Origin: Simmondsia chinensis
Lineage: Eukaryota; Streptophyta; Magnoliopsida; Caryophyllales; Simmondsiaceae
DNA length: 64,000 bases
Direction of reading: 5' to 3'
Assembly (NCBI GenBank): GCA_018398585.1
Contig: JAGTTD010000026.1
Coordinates: 4,283,001 to 4,347,000, forward strand
In this document: positions 34,853-47,132 of the stretch, one piece after another
Numbering within the stretch: the stretch's first letter is position 1
Layout of the letters: every line of letters starts with the position of its first letter
Position numbers and translations under genes: made by a program
The notes under the pieces: model-generated
Told to the model about the DNA's origin: nothing
Seen by the model: the letters and a program-made list of their open reading frames with translations, nothing else
The model's database searches: none

Positions 34853-35240
34853 TTAGAGTTATTTACACAATAAGACCCCTCTACGTTGTTCACTGTGTCA
34901 TTTTAGTCTTAGTGTCACTCATCAATTGATATTCTGTCAATTTAATCCTCCAAATTGAAGTTAAGTTATTGACATAATTTTTTAATGGTATAATCAAATT
35001 AAATGCAAGTAACCCATTATAAATCCACCTATTGATTCAATATATAACCCAACCTGTGGTCGAAATATAGTTTTCATCAATAACTTAAGATAAATTATAC
35101 TCCAACTACCAAATTGAGACAATATCACTTTTAGAGGGACTAATTGAGACAATATCGCTTTTAGAGGGACTCAATTGACATAATTAAAAGTACAAGGACT
35201 AAATTTACACAATGAGAAAAATATGGCGCAAATAACCCTA
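34853..35240. repeat. MITE-like sequence
   Basis: The ends agagttatttacac and gcgcaaataaccct are imperfect inverted repeats. The inside has gagggactaattgagacaatatc duplicated at about 35110 and 35145. A related sequence occurs at 62376-62500. Target duplication not seen. Confidence 0.4.
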
Positions 35241-35503
35241 ATTTTTTTCGATAAATAGCAAAAGTTCGCAATACAACACCTGACATTCCGCAACCGCAGA
35301 ACCCGACCACGATAGTGGCTGTATGCAGAATGACACACCCAAAGCCAAATACACACCACACAACCAATGCAAAGTACAAAAAACATCACCCAGAACCCCA
35401 TGATAGCCCAAACACTCCTAGGACTAACGAAACTACAAAGACCTAATCCAAGCCCCTTAATATTCCACACGTTTCTGCATATTGTGCAGAACAAAAATTC
35501 TAC

Positions 35504-35631
35504 CTGATGCTGCAAATCAGATTTACAGACTGACATATGCTGCTGACTTGTCCGTCCTGAGCTATGAATTAGGGGACTAAGCTTCGAAGCATTGTGCATT
35601 ACATGTCGCGTCGACCGGAGAATATGAAAAT
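35504..35631 (-). CDS. Possible host exon cut by copia-1
   Basis: On the - strand the frame reads SKLSPLIHSSGRTSQQ and ends LQHQ at a CAG/GTAGAA donor. It is open up to the copia-1 insertion and seems to continue on the other side of that element (45239 to about 45320) once the insertion is ignored. If real, it joins the exon at 34408-34518. The protein is not recognised; this is inference from open frame and splice motifs. Confidence 0.25.
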
Positions 35632-35910
35632 TGATAAGGTATCATCAAATAATGATCTTGATAAATCTAAAAGAATTTCGACCGCTTCCGCAAGTGCAAC
35701 CGCATCCGGAACAGAGGATAAGGTGTTGATATCCCACCAAAATACTAGCAGCACAAATCTTCCTTGTGTATCTTAGAATTCAGTTACTTTAGCTTATCAT
35801 AATCTCCATGTATCTTATCCTTTTAGCTAATGTAGAGTACTTCAATCTTTCGACTAGTTGAGCCAATTTGAGCTACCATAATTCCTTTCTTCTTATATAA
35901 AATTTATATA
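35632..35910 (+). repeat. 5' LTR of copia-1
   Basis: It starts TGATAAGGTATCATC and lies directly before the primer site TGGTATCAGAGC (35911-35922). Compared with the 3' LTR it lacks about 55 bp around 35852. The short frame through it is not a gene: the same residues recur in the other LTR. Confidence 0.85.
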
Positions 35911-37427
35911 TGGTATCAGAGCTTTAGGTGTCAATAGATACCTATGCCTTAAACTTGCTAGATCCAAATTATGCTATCTTTGCTGGTAAGGGTCGAGGAA
36001 AGGGAAAAGCTGGTCACAAACAAGGTTCCAATCAAACCTGTGTACTACAACAAGGTTTTAATTCCTCTTATGTTCAACAACAACCATACTTCAATGGCAA
36101 TCCAAGATATGCACAGAACCCACGAGCCTTAAATCCTTGTTATACACAACACCACCAACAGTGCTTTATGAGACCCCCTCCACGGCAGCACAAGTTCAAC
36201 CAGGGCCAGTATTCAGGTTTAGGACAACAGACCCTTGAACAACATCAGTCTTGGTCTAATTTGAAATATAGACCATCATTTAAAAGAAATGAGCAGCACA
36301 ACAACAAAACTCAATGTCAAATATGTGGGAGAACAAATCACACTGCTCTTACCTGGGACTTCACTTACCAGGCGCAAGAGAACATGCCGCAGGCCTTGGC
36401 AGCCGTGAAACTCGATGAAAACCAAGATCCTAATTTCTATGTTGATACCGGTGCTACAGCACATATGGTAAACTCCCCTTCTTTACTATGGTTCTGAGAC
36501 AATCATGGTTGGTGATGGTTCGGAACTCGATATAACTCACATTGGCAATGGCACTCCTATAAGCAAGGTTTGGGAAATAAAACTGAATAATGTTTTAGTT
36601 GTTCCCACATTGAAAAAGAATCTGGTATCGGTCAGTCAACTTTCCAGGGATAATTCTTGCTTGCTCGAATTCACTGACAATGGTTTTCTTGTTAAGGACA
36701 AGAAGACGGGCATACTCCTGGCCAAGGGGAGTAAGACAGGTGGCTTATATGCATTTGATCGAGATGATCTTTATAAAGCTTTGGTGGCAGTTCAAGCAGG
36801 AAAGGCTCCTGAAGGACTTTGGCATCAGCGGCTTGGTCATCCTAATTCAAAATTTCTAAAAGTTCTTTATTCTAGGAATAGTATTAATGTTAGCTCTTGG
36901 AATAAAGTTCCTTCGATTTGTGCTAGTTGTCAGATTGGAAAAAGTTGTAAACTTTCTTTTAATAGTAGTGATCATGTTTCAACTGAGCCCTTGCAAAAGA
37001 TTCATTATGATTTATGGGGTCCTGCACCGATTCCTTCATCTCAGCACATGAGATATTATGTTATATTTGTGGATGACTACACTAGGTTTACTTGGCTTTA
37101 TCCCTTAAAGATGAAATCCGACTTCTATGCAACTTTCCTAAAATTCCAAAGCATGATTGAAAATTAGTTATCAAAGAAAATCAAAATCTTTCAATGTGAT
37201 GGGGGAGGTGAATTTACAAAATCTGAATTCCTGAATCATCTTGCACATTGTGGCATTTTACAACATATTTCTTGCCTGGATACTCTAGAGCAAAATGGAG
37301 CAGCAGAGAGGAAACTTTGTCAAATAGTAGAGATGGGTTTGACATTACTCTTTCATGGTAAAGTGCCACTTTTTTTGTGGGTTGAATCCTTTCTCACTGC
37401 AGTTTTTCTAATTAATCGGTTGCCGAC
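35911..37427 (+). pseudogene. Copia-1 gag end, protease and integrase (5' part)
   Basis: Directly after the primer site comes sequence from the C-terminal gag (NLLDPNYAIF), so most of gag is deleted. The knuckle CQICGRTNHTALTW has Trp for its last Cys. FYVDTGATAH is the protease active site. After a frame slip near 36480, 36505-37167 has the pre-integrase motif WHQRLGHP with CASCQIGK and integrase HYDLWGP and VDDYTRF. A TAG at 37165-37167 interrupts; the frame continues with QCDGGGEF and EQNGAAERK up to the copia-2 insertion. Confidence 0.85.
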
Positions 37428-37432
37428 TTCTG

Positions 37433-37634
37433 TGTTGAGATCAATGCTAGCTCATATAATTAAAACTAAATCTAATTTAAGTATATATGTTTAATTTAAG
37501 TGGATTGAATGTGAGGTTACAAATTAATTAGTTATTAAAAATGAGTGGTTTGTATTACATTTGGGTTATTATAAATACCCATGACCTTAAACCTTAAATG
37601 ATATCGAGAATGTAAAATAAATAAGACAAAAGTC

Positions 37635-37675
<41 letters not shown>

Positions 37676-37813
37676 AGGTTGTAGTCTTGTTATTGAGAGT
37701 TTTATCGTAATATTCTCAATTAAATAAAGTTTTGTGTTGTGTCTCCAATTTTGTGTGAATTTCTTCTTTGAGATATAAAATTTAGAATTATATATTCTAA
37801 ATTTTCTTCAACA
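37433..37813 (+). repeat. 5' LTR of copia-2
   Basis: 381 bp, TGTTGAGATC to TTCAACA, with TATA-type attataaatacc near 37568 and an (AT)n tract at about 37640-37673. The 3' LTR has a much shorter tract. Confidence 0.92.
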
Positions 37814-38194
37814 ATTGGTATCAGAGCGGGTTGTAGATCCCGATCTCGTGTTTGTCGCACCTTGTCCTCATGAAGAGGAGGTGCATTTGTGTTTGGTGCG
37901 CTAAGGGCCTCTCCAGTATGTTGGATCCAATTGGATCGGAGAAGACGAGGGGTACGTTTGTCACAGACTCACATGCGAGGGGGAGTGTTGAAGACTCCAC
38001 ATGTGAGTCTTGTGGAATCCCACATCGGAGTTGAGAGTATGAAGCGATTACCTTATAAGCCTAGTGGGTTACTCCGCCTATGGCCAATTGGTTTTAGGAT
38101 GGAACCCCATTTGGGCTTATATATGGATTTCGTAAGTTCCAACTCCGTGGGTCGGGCCTAAAGGCCCGATGAAATTTAACATGGTATCAGAGCC
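37814..38194 (+). mobile_element. TRIM segment inside the copia-2 leader
   Basis: The primer site 37816-37827 is followed by sequence that matches the interior of the TRIM at 59660-60244 (gatcccgat, cctcatgaagagg, tgttggatccaat, gagggggag). Next comes a TRIM-type LTR of 196 bp (37986-38181, TGTTGAAGACTCC to AATTTAACA) and a second primer site (38182-38193) before gag. The left TRIM LTR is absent: copia-2's own LTR stands in its place. Confidence 0.8.
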
Positions 38195-38254
38195 ACGGTG
38201 TAAGATTTGTCAAGACAAGCTTGTTTTTTACATAGTCAAACTCTTGTTGGCATA

Positions 38255-41200
38255 ATGGGTGATCTTCAAGTAGTTGGAGGAATCAAAAAGCTCAACAACA
38301 CAAACTACACCACGTGGGTAACATGTATGCAGTCTTACCTACAAGGTCACGACCTTTGGGAGATTGTCGGTGGTGGTGAAGTTACACCACCGGCAGCAGA
38401 AGATGCCAATGGCATCTTGCGGAAGTAGAAAATTAAAGCAGACAAAGCAATGTTTGCTTTAAAGACCACAGTTGAAGAAGAAATGTTGGAGCACATACGT
38501 GATCCTAAAACACCGAAGGAAGCATGGGACACTTTTGTTACACTCTTTTCAAAGAAGAGTGATACAAGACTGCAAATTCTCGAAAACGAGCTGATATCGA
38601 TGGCGCAACGTGACATGAAGATTGCCCAATTTTTTCACAAGGTGAAGTCAATATGCTGTGAAATTTCTGTTTTAGATCCAACAACGTCTATCGGGGATGC
38701 CAGGATAAAGAGATTAATTATCCATGGTTTAAAACCCGAATACGGAGGGTTTGTTGCCGCTATACAGGGATGGCCGACACAACCATCACTTGTTGAGTTT
38801 GAAAACTTGCTTGCTGGTCAAGAAGCTATGGCCAAGCAAATGGGAGGAGTCTTGTTGAAGAGTGAAGAGGAAGCGCTCTACACCAACAAAAGCAACAGTA
38901 AGCGACATATTAATGGTGGATCTAAAAAGGATGGTGAAAAGAAGTATCACCAAGGAAAGGAAGACTCTCATCGATGGGGAGCTTCGAAGAATTGCGGTAA
39001 TATTAAAAAGTTCAATGGCAAGTGTTACAACTGCGGGAAAATGGGCCACATAGCAAAAGACTGTTGGTCGAAGAAAAATCCTGTTGAAAGTAATACTGTT
39101 ACTTCTACTTCTAAGGAAAGCGAAGATGGTTGGGATGCCGAAGCGCTTTTCGCTATGGAGAAAGAAGACTTAGCTCTTATGGCAACAACATCAGAAAAGA
39201 TTGACTACAAGACTGACTGGATTGTAGATTCAGGCTGCTCAAAACACATGACAGGTGATAAACAGATGTTGTAAAACTTGTCTGAGTATAAGGGAGGTCG
39301 TATGGTGGTGACAGCTGATAACTCAAGATTACCGATAGCCCATATCGGTAAGACTACAGTTACGCCTCGATAAAATTCTAACAAGGTGCCACTTCAAGAT
39401 GTTTATTATGTTCCAGGGATGAAGAAAAATTTGTTATCTGTAGCTCAATTAACATCATTAGGCCATTATGTTATGTTTGGTCCTCGAGATGTGAAGGTGT
39501 ATCGTGACATCAAAATCTCAGAAAAACCGGCAATGGAAGGACGACGAGTGGAGTTAGTCTATGTGTTGTCAGCAGAGTCTGCATATGTGGACAAGGCAAG
39601 AAAAAATGAGACAACAGATCTATGGCACATGCGGTTAGGTCACGTTAGCTATTCCAAGCTAAAGGTGATGGCAAATAAGTTGATGTTGAAAGGGCTACCA
39701 CAACTTGATGTGCGGACAGACACAATATGTGCAGGTTGCCAGTATGGTAAAGCACACCAACTACCATACGTGGAATCAAAATTTAAAGCAGCAGAACCAT
39801 TAGAGTTAGTTCATTCTGATGTGTTCGGACCAGTTAAGCAACCGTCAATTGGTGGTATGCGATACATGGTGACTTTCATTGATGACTTCTCAAGGTACGT
39901 GTGGATTTTCTTTATGAAAGAAAAATCTGACACATTCTCAAAGTTTAAAGAGTTCAGAAAGATAGTTGAAGGAGAAGTGGGAAAGACGATTTGTTGCTTA
40001 CGCGCAGATAATGGGGGAGAATATAGTTCAAACGAGTTCTCTCAATACCTGAAGGAATCCCAAATACGTCATCAATACACTTGTGCCAATACACCACAAC
40101 AAAATGGTGTAGCTGAAAGAAAAAATAGGCATCTTGCAGAAATTTATTGCAGTATGCTACATGCAAAGAATGTACCGGGAAGGTTTTGGGCTGAAGCAAT
40201 GAGGACTGCAGCTGTTGTGATCAACAAACTTCCTCAACAGAGGTTAGAATTTGTTTCACCCTTTGAGAAACTGTGGAACGTGAAACCTACAGTGAGTTAC
40301 TTTCGAGTGTTTGGTTGTGTATGTTATGTATTTGTTCCTGATCATTTACGGAACAAGTTTGACAAGAAAGCTCTTAGATGTATCTTTATGGGATACGATA
40401 GCCAGAGAAAGGGATGGAAATGTTGTGATCCAACAAGTGATAGATGCTACACTTCACGAAATGTGGTGTTTGATGAAGTATCTTCTTGGTGGTCCTCAGA
40501 GAAGAAGGTGTTACCTGACTTGAAAGAATTTGAAGACAAGCTGCAACAAAAGATGGGGGAGCATATTGCTCAATTTCAACCAAGTTCAGATGAATCATAA
40601 GATTCGAATGGAAGTGACGTCGAACAAATAGTGACTCAGAATCCTTGGCGAACTGGTGTGTATCAACAACCAAGAGAAGAAGGTGAGCCTAGTGAAACTG
40701 AAGAATCAACTCCGCAATCTCAACTTCGGAGGTCAACAAGAACACGAAGGCCAAATCCCAAATATGCCAATGCAGCAATAGTCGAAGAAATAACTATAAA
40801 AGAACCTGAGACGTTCGAAGAAGCATCACAAAGTTTTGAGTGGATGATAGCAATGAAAGAAGAGATTGTTGCACTTGAGCAAAACCAAACTTGGGATCTT
40901 GTGCCAAAGCCAAGAGATGTGAAACCCATATCCTGTAAGTGGGTTTACAAGATAAAGCGTCGTCTAGATGGCTCAGTTGAAAGATACAAGGCACGATTGG
41001 TAGCTCGTGGTTTTTCTCAACAATATGGACTAGACTATGATGAAACATTTAGTCCAGTAGCGAAACTTACAACTGTGCGAGTCTTACTTGCACTTGCAGC
41101 CAACAAAGACTGGAATTTGTGTCAAATGGATGTGAAGAATGCTTTTCTTCATGGAGAGCTAGATCGAGAGATCTACATGATTCAACCAATGGGTTTTCAG

Positions 41201-42354
41201 AGTCAAGATCGTCCTGAATATGTGTGTAAGCTGCGGAAAGCACTCTATGGACTAAAACAAGCACCTAGGGCATGGTATGGTAAAATTGCTGAATTCCTAA
41301 CATAAAGCGGTTATTCAGTTACACCTGCAGATTCCAGCTTGTTTGTCAAAGCCGTTGGAGGAAAATTAGCGATCGTGTTAGTGTACGTGGATGATTTAAT
41401 CCTAACATGTGATGATTAGGTAGAAATTCTTCAGACAAAGGAGAATTTATCAGTACGTTTCCAGATGAAGGAACTTGGACAGCTCAAACACTTTCTTGGC
41501 TTAGAGATTGATCGCACACGAGAAGGAATATTTCTTTGTCAGCAAAAATATTCCAAAGATTTGTTGAAAAGGTTTGGAATGCTCGAATGCAAGCCGATTT
41601 CAACGCCGATGGAGCCAAATTCCAAAATGTGCGCACATGAAGGAAAAGATTTGGAAAATTCAACGATGTACCGACAATTGGTAGGTAGTCTAATCTACTT
41701 AACCTTGACTCGACCTGACATTTCTTATGCAGTTGGTGTGATAAGTCGGTACATGCAAAATCCAAAGAAGCCTCATTTGGAAGCAGTTCGACGAATACTG
41801 AGATATGTGAAGAGCACAATTGACTATGGTCTTTTGTACAAGGAAGGTGAAGACTGCACGTTAGTTGGTTACTGTGATGCTGACTATGCAGGAGATCATG
41901 ACACCAGGAGATCGACAACTGGGTATGTGTTCAAGCTTGGTTGTGGAACAATTTCTTAGTGTAGCAAGAGACAACCGACAGTATCATTGTTAACCACTGA
42001 GGCTGAATATCGAGCAGCAGCAATTGCAGCTCAAGAAAGTACATGGTTGATACAACTGTTAAATGATCTACATCAAATAGTAGATTATACAGTTCACTAT
42101 ACTGTGACAATCAATCAGCAATTCGTTTGGCAAAGAATCCGGTCTTTCATGCAAGAACTAAGCATGTTGAAGTGCACTACCACTTTATCGGAGAAAAGGT
42201 TTTGCAAGATGAGATTGAAATGAGACCGATCAACACAAATGATCAAGTTGCCGATTTGTTCACGAAGAGTTTAAGTACTGGCAAGTTTGAAAATTTTCGT
42301 AATCAACTTGACACAATGAAGAAGATGAGAGCTAACATTGAGGGGGAGTGTTGA
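38255..42354 (+). pseudogene. Copia-2 gag-pol polyprotein with nonsense codons
   Basis: One frame carries nearly the whole polyprotein. Gag starts MGDLQVVGG, followed by a UBN2-type region and the knuckle [14 protein letters not shown] near 39030. The protease active site is [10 protein letters not shown] near 39220. The pre-integrase motif is WHMRLGH. Integrase has [15 protein letters not shown] and [11 protein letters not shown] has [21 protein letters not shown] and VYVDDLIL near 41385. RNase H is at about 41860-42330. Stops lie at 38426-38428, 39272-39274, near 39372, 40598-40600, 41303-41305, 41417-41419 and 41957-41959, and one frameshift near 42110. Several replace Trp or Gln codons, as C-to-T change would do. 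Confidence 0.9.
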
Positions 42355-42713
42355 GATCAATGCTAGCTCATATAATTAAAACTAAATCTAATTTAAGTAT
42401 ATATGTCTAATTTAAGTGGATTGAATGTGAGGTTACAAATTAATTAGTTATAAAAAATGAGTGGTTTGTATTACATTTGGGTTATTATAAATACCCATGA
42501 CCTTAAACCTTAAATGATATCGAGAATGTAAAATAAATAAGACAAAAGTCATATATATATATATATATATATACAAGGTTATAGTCTTGTTATTGAGAGT
42601 TTTATTGTAATATTCTCAATTAAATAAAGTTTTGTGTTGTGTCTCTAATTTTGTGTAAATTTCTTCTTTGAAAAATAAAATTTAGAATTATATATTCTAA
42701 ATTTTCTTCAATA
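42349..42713 (+). repeat. 3' LTR of copia-2
   Basis: 365 bp, TGTTGAGATC to TTCAATA; the last CA has become TA. Confidence 0.92.
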
Positions 42714-42718
42714 TTCTG

Positions 42719-44916
42719 CACTTCGTATGGATATTCCCTTTCATAAGCTTTATGGTAAGCACGCCGATTATTCCTCTCTTAAAGGTGTTTGGATGCCATT
42801 GCTTTCCGTATCTGCGCAAGAAGACTGCTGACAAGTTTCAGCCTAAATCATATCCATGCGTTTGGTTATAGCCAATCTCACAGGGGTTATCAGTGCTACC
42901 ATCCACCCACTCGAAGAGTTTTTATATCTCGTCATGTTATTTTTGATGAGCTAACTCTTCCATACGTAGTTAATCACTCCAAGCCGTCACAACCTGATTT
43001 TAATCTGAGCACGTTCTCTGAATTTTTGACCGCACCTTTAAGCTCCGCTCCAGTTTCACCTCCAGGGGAGACTATTTCGGATCAACCACAAGATGGTCGT
43101 TCTTTTTTGTATGACTCTATGGTATCTGGTGATGACCTCTTTGCAGGTTCCTTACCTTCCACCTCCTCCACTCTCTCTCCGATTGTAACAATATCCGACA
43201 TTTCATCAAACCAATGTGCTCCACCTGCTCCCTCTCATGGTTCTCTTTCTGTTCCTCCTATTGATGTCTCTACTGAAACAAGCTCGGCTTCTGTTCGACC
43301 TCACCTTGCACGCCAACCTCCTAAATATCTTCAAGATTATGAATGTCATGTTGTAGCCACTAATGATGAAAATAAGGAACCTAGGACAGTGAAGAAGGCA
43401 CTATCTGATCCCAAGTGCGCTCATGCTATGAATGAAGAAGTGGAAGCATTGCATAAAAATGGTACTTGAATCCTTGTTCCACGGTCACCGAACATGAATG
43501 TTGTGCAGTCCAAGTGGGTCTTTCGCACTAAATACAACATGGCACAATTGATAAATTTAAATCTTGACTCGTTGCTAAGGGCTTTACACAAGTTGAAGGA
43601 GTTGATTTTGCTGAGGTATTCAGCCCGGTTGTTAAGCCCACTACCATTAGGCTGGTCCTTGCTATTGCTGTTACTTTAAATTGGAGCATTTGCCAATTTG
43701 ATGTAAAGAATGCTTTCTTGCACGGATACCTGAGAGAGAGAGTTTATATGGAGCAACCCCCGGGATACATTGATCCTTTTTTTCCCAATCATGTGTGTCA
43801 TTTGAAGAAAGCACTACATGGTCTCAAGCAAGCACCTCGAGCATGGTTTGAACACTTTAGTACGTTTCTCCTCCGGCTCGGTTTCTCTTGCAGCAAGGCT
43901 GACTCCTTTTTATTTATTCTTCATTGTTCCCATGGCATTATTATTCTTCTTCTTTATGTGGATGATATCTTACTTATAAGTACAAATTCTTCATTGGAAA
44001 AATTTATTATCCGGCAGCTGAGTCAAGAATTTGCTATGAAGGATCTCGGTCCACTCCGTTACTTCCTAGGCATCGAAGTCCATCAATTCTCGGGTGGTTT
44101 ATTTCTGTCACAAGCTCGGTGTGCTACTCAACTTCTTGCCAAGGCTGATCTCATGCTCTCAAAGCCCACTGCAACACCTCTCCGCACCAAATTGGAATTG
44201 TATGACTCCTATATGCCCTTTGCAAATCTCACTGCATATCGCCAACTTGTTGGTGGTCTACAATATTTAACTTTTACACGTTCGGATATTTGTCATGCTG
44301 TGAACTTGGTATCCTAATTTATGCATGCTCCCACCATCTAGCATTTCCAAGCTGTTAAACGTATTCCAAGATATGTGAAGGGAACTCTTGATTATGGTAC
44401 TCGCTTTCTTTCTTCTTCTTCACTTAATGTCACGGGTTTTCCTGATGCGGACTGGGCCGGATGTTGACTTACTAGTAGATCAACCTCCGGTATTTGTGTT
44501 TTTCTCGGTGCCAACTGTATTTCTTGGTCTTCAAAGAAGCAACCGACTGTAGCTAAATCAAGTGCTGAAGCAGCATACCGCGCTCTCTCATCCGCCGCTG
44601 CCGAACTTGCATGGATTACTTATCTTCTGCGTGATATTGGACTGATCTCTTGTGCCCCGCTGGGGATTTATTGTGATAATATCAGCGCCTTGCACCTCAC
44701 TGTTAATCCCAATCTTCATGCTCGCACCAAGCATGTTGAGCTTCATTATCATTTTGTTCGAGAAAAAGTAGCCGCTGGACAACTTGTAACACGATTCATA
44801 CCCGCACTTGGTCAAGTTGCTGCTATCTTTACCAAACCTTTGCCTAGACACTTCTTTCAACATTTTCACAGCAAGCTGGGTGTGCACTTTTGTCCCCAAC
44901 CCAGCTTGATGGGGAG
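42719..44916 (+). pseudogene. Copia-1 integrase end, RT and RNase H
   Basis: Continues the interrupted integrase: LRMDIPFHKL, then the copia C-terminal region RRVFISRHVIFDE. RT begins near 43440; a frame slip in 43490-43680 scrambles the KWVFRTK region. 43718-44317 has [21 protein letters not shown] and [10 protein letters not shown]. RNase H follows with DADWAGC, AKSSAEAAYRAL, YCDNISALHL and ARTKHVELHYHF. Stops appear in at least three places. The polypurine tract gatggggag lies at 44908-44916. Confidence 0.85.
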
Positions 44917-45238
44917 CGATAAGGTATCATCAGATAATGATCTTGATAAAACTAAAAAGATTTCAACCGCTTCCGCAAGTGCAACCGAATCTGGAACAGA
45001 GGATAAGATGTTGATATCGCACCAAAATACTAGAAGCACAAATCTTCCTTGTGTATCTTAGAATTCAGTTACTTTAGCTTATCATAAGCTTCATGTATCT
45101 TATCCTTTTAGCTTATCTAGAGTACTTCAATCTTTGTATAACAAACTTCTCTATATATATATGTAGATATGGGGCTCATGACTAGTTGAGCCAATTTGAG
45201 CTACCATAATTCCTTTCTTCTTATATAAAATTTCTACA
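44917..45238 (+). repeat. 3' LTR of copia-1
   Basis: 322 bp from CGATAAGG (TG mutated to CG) to TTTCTACA, matching 35632-35910. Confidence 0.82.
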
Positions 45239-47132
45239 GAAATGTGCTACACCAAACTTTCACCCAGAAGCCTACCCTTAGCTTAATCGACCACTCAGAT
45301 TCCTCATTCCACCTAGCCTACCTGTGCATGGCACCAAATGCAAGCTCCAAATCATTTAGAAATAAATTCATCATCACATTCAATTTATACAAACTAATAA
45401 GAAGCAAATATTGTGGACCTGCAATTAAAAACAAAGCACTATGGTCAGTTGGTTCTCATACAACATAATTGCTTGTACTCGCAGAAGACAGAAACTTGCA
45501 CATTTTACCAACTTATGTCAATATTCCCATGATTGTGATTCTAACCCCAAAAAACAGATAAGACCAATAAAATAATACACCACCTATCATTAGAAATTTG
45601 CACCATGTTACTTTGCATTCATATTTTGTTATACACGACCTTTAAAAACAGCATTCTAATCTCCCCCCACACAACCACCCCCCCCCCCAAAAAAAAAAAA
45701 CCATGAATGCTGGTAACTAAGGGCAAAAAGGAAGAATTAGGAGGAGAATCAGTATTAGGGAAGAAAAGGTAGAATACGAGAAATTGGAGGGAGAAAGAGT
45801 TAGAATTGAATATCAATGTAGAAAATTTCAATAATCTAAGTATAGAATGTATTACAATGAAGAAATAGACACTATTTATGGAATTTACAAGGTAAAATAC
45901 TAGAAACAAATGAAAAAAATGTATGAAAGTAGAAAAAAGTGTTGTAAAAATGGCTTTTCTTGCCTAGCAATAACCCAGCTAATCGATCGAGTAGGCATCC
46001 AATCAGCCGAATACAACAAAAACTCTACTAGGCTAATCCGATCCATCGGATATACATCTCACCTATCATATATCAATAGAATCATGACAATTTTCTCGCC
46101 TCTAGACATAGGCATCGAGCTTGCATAACATGAATTTCCATCTGCCAGGCCCACAGACTTGAGTCACCATCATAAGTTACCGCAATATTGGCAGAGAATT
46201 AGAGCAAACATGACTACAGATAGGCCACCAACGATGTAGCACACTAATGCTCGGACTAGGTCTCTGTGGAACACAAGGTTAGGTGCCTTAGCCACGCTAG
46301 TGCACCACCACCATAATATGATCTAGAACAGGAAATATACTTAAAACTAAAGAAAAGTAATAAACTATTAAAAATAAATAAAAAAAGAGAAAGATAAAGT
46401 TAGTATTGATTTCACTGATTGTTTTGAAATACAATGACGTACCCTTATTTCTAGGATAACCCCTCCCTAGGTTGGGCTCCACTAGACTACCTATTGGAGT
46501 ATCCTTATACTATAGACCAGAATACCTAATCTGAACATGTGTCACGTCAATGGTAATGTATCCGGAGTCAATCAAGGCTAAGAGAGAAAATCTAAGCCTC
46601 CGATTTCATCTACTGGCATTGCCACTTTTTAACTCTCTTCTCATGGGGTTTAGGCTACTTGTCTTCCATTCTCAACGGGCCTTAGATGCAAAACAGGTGC
46701 ATTCATAAGAATTTCTTCCAATTTTCTAATTTATTGGTGATGAATTTTAGCCATATATCATGCAAATTCAATTTTAAATTATATTGAAAGTCACAAAAGA
46801 AATTATGAAAAATAATAAATATTTCAAGGCGTTATTCAAATTTAAATATAGAATATCTAATTACTCATCAAAATCGACTTCGGATTATTGGAAAAGAGAG
46901 AACGAGAGAGTAATTATAACTTATCTAAAGAAACAAAAATTGTTGTCATGCTGTGGAATTCACGATTTACCTAAGTGTACCGGTACAATGAGACCAAATG
47001 GCACTCCGTCTCAAATTTCTTTTCTTGTAATCCTGTTTTCTTGAGCTGGAATGTTGTGTTGTTTTTGTCTCTTTTGATACCCGTTTCTATATTGTTGACT
47101 AAGATCTAGTTTGTACGAGGTGTCTGCTTTGT
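45239..47132. other. Unassigned DNA
   Basis: No supported gene. 45239 to about 45320 (-) may continue the unknown exon at 35504-35631. A C run followed by an A run lies at about 45679-45701. 46140-46640 has ordinary base composition but no frame or motif I recognise. Confidence 0.4.

Larger units (their letters stand above)
37433..42713 (+). mobile_element. Copia-2, complete but mutated, inserted in copia-1
   Basis: 5281 bp with LTRs 37433-37813 and 42349-42713, primer site at 37816-37827, polypurine tract gagggggag before the 3' LTR and a perfect 5-bp target duplication. The LTRs differ mainly in an AT microsatellite, so it is younger than its host. Between the 5' LTR and gag lies a TRIM-derived segment with a second primer site. 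Confidence 0.92.
37428..42718. repeat. Target duplication of copia-2
   Basis: TTCTG at 37428-37432 and 42714-42718 directly flanks the copia-2 LTRs. Ignoring the element and one copy, the integrase frame of copia-1 continues (INRLPTS, then LRMDIPFHKL). Confidence 0.92.
35632..45238 (+). mobile_element. Copia-1, interrupted by copia-2
   Basis: Own length about 4.3 kb once the nested element is removed. Boundaries are the LTRs at 35632-35910 and 44917-45238. Flanks AAAAT and GAAAT suggest a 5-bp target duplication with one mismatch. The pol order is protease, integrase, RT, RNase H, as in Ty1/copia. Confidence 0.85.

Noticed and set aside
35171..35370. Left part of the 142-codon - strand frame as a cysteine-rich membrane protein
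   Set aside because: It overlaps a MITE-like sequence and lies downstream of a likely splice donor, so the long frame is probably fortuitous.
35594..35776. Small Ser/Thr-rich protein gene
   Set aside because: The same frame recurs in the other copia-1 LTR at 44917-45061; it is LTR sequence.
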